Of a stretch of DNA of 5,307 bases, positions 4,057 to 5,307 are shown one piece after another. Numbering within the stretch: the first letter of the stretch is position 1; every line of letters starts with the position of its first letter. The notes under the pieces are model-generated. The model was not told where the DNA came from, ran no database searches, and saw only the letters and a list, made by a program, of their open reading frames with translations. The position numbers and the translations under genes are program-made. This DNA is from Methanobacteriota archaeon (GTDB lineage: Archaea > Thermoplasmatota > Thermoplasmata > RBG-16-68-12). Location of the stretch: positions 1 through 5,307 of the forward strand of contig VBLU01000167.1 of assembly GCA_005879065.1 (NCBI GenBank), written 5' to 3'.

Positions 4057-5292
4057 ATGACGCGGGACAAAGTGGTTTTGGCCTATTCTGGAGGATTGGA
4101 CACCTCCGTTGCGATTCGGTGGCTGCAGGACCGCGGCCTCGACGTGGTCGCGTTGACCGTCGATGTTGGACAACCCGGCTCCCTCGGAGCCATCAAGGAG
4201 AAGGCCCACCGCCTCGGGGCGAAGGCCTACGTGGTGGACGCCCGGCGCGAGTTCGCTGAGCAATACGTCCTCCCCGCCCTCGCCGCGAACGCGATGTACG
4301 AGGGGCAGTATCCCCTGAGCACCGCGCTCGCACGTCCTCTCATCGGAAAACACCTTGTCGCGGTCGCCCAACGCGAAGGAGCCTCGTTCATCGCACACGG
4401 TTGCACGGGGAAAGGGAACGACCAGGTGCGGTTCGACCTGTGCACCACCGCACTGGCCCCCGACCTCACGGTCATCGCCCCGGCGAGGGAATGGGGCATG
4501 ACCCGGGAGGAAGAGATCGCGTACGCGAAGGAGCGGGGGATCCCGGTCCCCGTCGACGACGGTTCGCCTTACAGTACGGACGAAAACCTGTGGGGCCGAT
4601 CGATTGAGTGCGGAGTCCTCGAGGACCCTCGGATCGAGCCGCCGGAGGAGGTCTACGCATGGACGACAAGCCCCGCGGCGGCACCGGACGAGCCCGGCAA
4701 TGTGACGGTCCGCTTCGAAGGCGGTAAACCGACCTCCCTTCAGGGAAAACCCATGGACTTCGTTGATCTGATCGCCACTCTGAGCGAGCTGGCGGGCCGC
4801 CACGGGGTCGGACGGATCGACCACGTCGAATCGCGCGTCGTCGGCATCAAGTCCCGCGAGGTGTACGAGTGTCCCGCGGCGACGGTCCTCGTCAAGGCCC
4901 ATCAAGCCCTCGAGGCGCTCGTCTTGCCGCGCGACGTCCTCGAGTTTCAACGGATCGTCGCGTCCCGGTATGCCGGCCTCGTGTACGACGGCCTTTGGTT
5001 CACGCCGCTGCGGGAAGCGCTCGACGCGTTCGTGTCGTCGACCCAGGACCGCGTCACGGGCGACGTCAGCGTGAAGTTGTTCAAGGGCACCGCGACTGTC
5101 GTGGGCCGCGCCTCTCCCTATTCCTTGTACGACCACGCCCTCGCGACGTACTCGCAGGGCGACCGGTTTCGACAGTCGATGGCGGAAGGCTTCATCTACG
5201 TCTGGGGACTCCCCGCTCGGACCTGGGCGGCCGCCGGTGCGAAGGCCCCCGCCTCGACGAAGCTCGTGAAAGCCGCGAAGAGGGCGAAGTAA
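4057..5292 (+). CDS. argG: Argininosuccinate synthase
   Basis: This enzyme joins citrulline and aspartate with ATP cleavage to AMP and pyrophosphate, the penultimate step of arginine synthesis in the cytoplasm. The 411-residue product is full length for the family. The N-terminal nucleotide-binding domain has the PP-loop AYSGGLDTSV (9-18). IAHGCTGKGNDQVRFD (112-127) and STDENLWGRSIECGVLEDP (173-191) are signature ATP/substrate-binding segments. The C-terminal synthetase domain includes VYECPAATVLVKAHQALE (269-286) and GLVYDGLWFTPLREALDAF (307-325). All expected key residues seem present. ATG 4057 is preferred because the protein then starts MTRDKVVLAYSGG, as most ArgG proteins start a few residues before this strand. 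An in-frame TTG at 4024 would add 11 residues with no family support. There is no strong Shine-Dalgarno site. A Lys/Ala-rich tail occupies about 392-411. The divergent ACT-domain gene may be its regulator; another gene seems to follow after 2 bp. Confidence 0.97.
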   Translation: MTRDKVVLAYSGGLDTSVAIRWLQDRGLDVVALTVDVGQPGSLGAIKEKAHRLGAKAYVVDARREFAEQYVLPALAANAMYEGQYPLSTALARPLIGKHLVAVAQREGASFIAHGCTGKGNDQVRFDLCTTALAPDLTVIAPAREWGMTREEEIAYAKERGIPVPVDDGSPYSTDENLWGRSIECGVLEDPRIEPPEEVYAWTTSPAAAPDEPGNVTVRFEGGKPTSLQGKPMDFVDLIATLSELAGRHGVGRIDHVESRVVGIKSREVYECPAATVLVKAHQALEALVLPRDVLEFQRIVASRYAGLVYDGLWFTPLREALDAFVSSTQDRVTGDVSVKLFKGTATVVGRASPYSLYDHALATYSQGDRFRQSMAEGFIYVWGLPARTWAAAGAKAPASTKLVKAAKRAK

Positions 5293-5294
5293 GA

Positions 5295-5307
5295 ATGGCG
5301 GCCACGG
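5295..5307 (+). CDS. Start of a probable downstream gene, cut by window edge
   Basis: An ATG lies two bases after the argG stop and opens a frame reading M-A-A-T before the window ends. Such spacing suggests an operon with argG, for example another arginine gene, but four codons identify nothing. The base after ACG is G, so a LysW-type MAATC start is excluded. Confidence 0.35.

Noticed and set aside
4003..5136. 377-codon minus-strand frame opposite argG
   Set aside because: Long antisense frames are expected in high-G+C genes. ArgG on the plus strand is unambiguous, and this frame is rich in Arg, Gly, Val and Asp without recognisable motifs.

Overview
The window is about 63% G+C overall and looks archaeal. 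An SCP-x/archaeal-type thiolase overlaps a DUF35 zinc-ribbon/OB-fold partner. A tRNA-Thr 3' half has U73 and a short bulge-helix-bulge intron at the canonical 37/38 site. Start codons mostly lack strong Shine-Dalgarno sequences, and the ACT-domain protein with an N-terminal helical domain is of a type I associate with archaea. A high-GC member of the Thermoplasmatota is my best guess (inference, moderate to low confidence).

Layout. Bases 1-1432 (+) hold the 3' part of a thiolase gene and, overlapping it by 8 bp, a DUF35 gene. They form a translationally coupled pair that probably handles acyl-CoA chemistry (mevalonate, fatty-acid or aldol-type). The expected nucleophilic Cys of the thiolase is Ser. 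Bases 1446-2585 form a ~1.1 kb cassette bounded by two direct repeats, each the 3' half of a tRNA-Thr(GGU) gene from about nucleotide 25 to the discriminator. The left copy has a 22-nt intron with a near-canonical bulge-helix-bulge; the right copy is exactly the spliced form. Neither has a recognisable 5' half. The cassette carries one gene, on the minus strand and of lower G+C: a DUF4259-Imm26 fusion resembling immunity proteins of polymorphic toxin systems. I read this as a relic or non-autonomous element integrated by tRNA-gene-targeted recombination; no integrase is present.

Bases 2662-3255 (+) encode a RibD-C/dihydrofolate-reductase-like protein. Bases 3296-3934 (-) encode an ACT-domain protein, divergent from argG. 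The 122-bp spacer holds TATA-like elements and a 16-bp near-palindrome. Bases 4057-5292 (+) encode complete argininosuccinate synthase (argG), with a probable further gene starting 2 bp downstream at the window edge. The ACT protein may sense an amino acid and influence argG, but that is inference from position and domain only.

There is no gene-free stretch above 300 bases. I see no CRISPR array, rRNA or complete tRNA.
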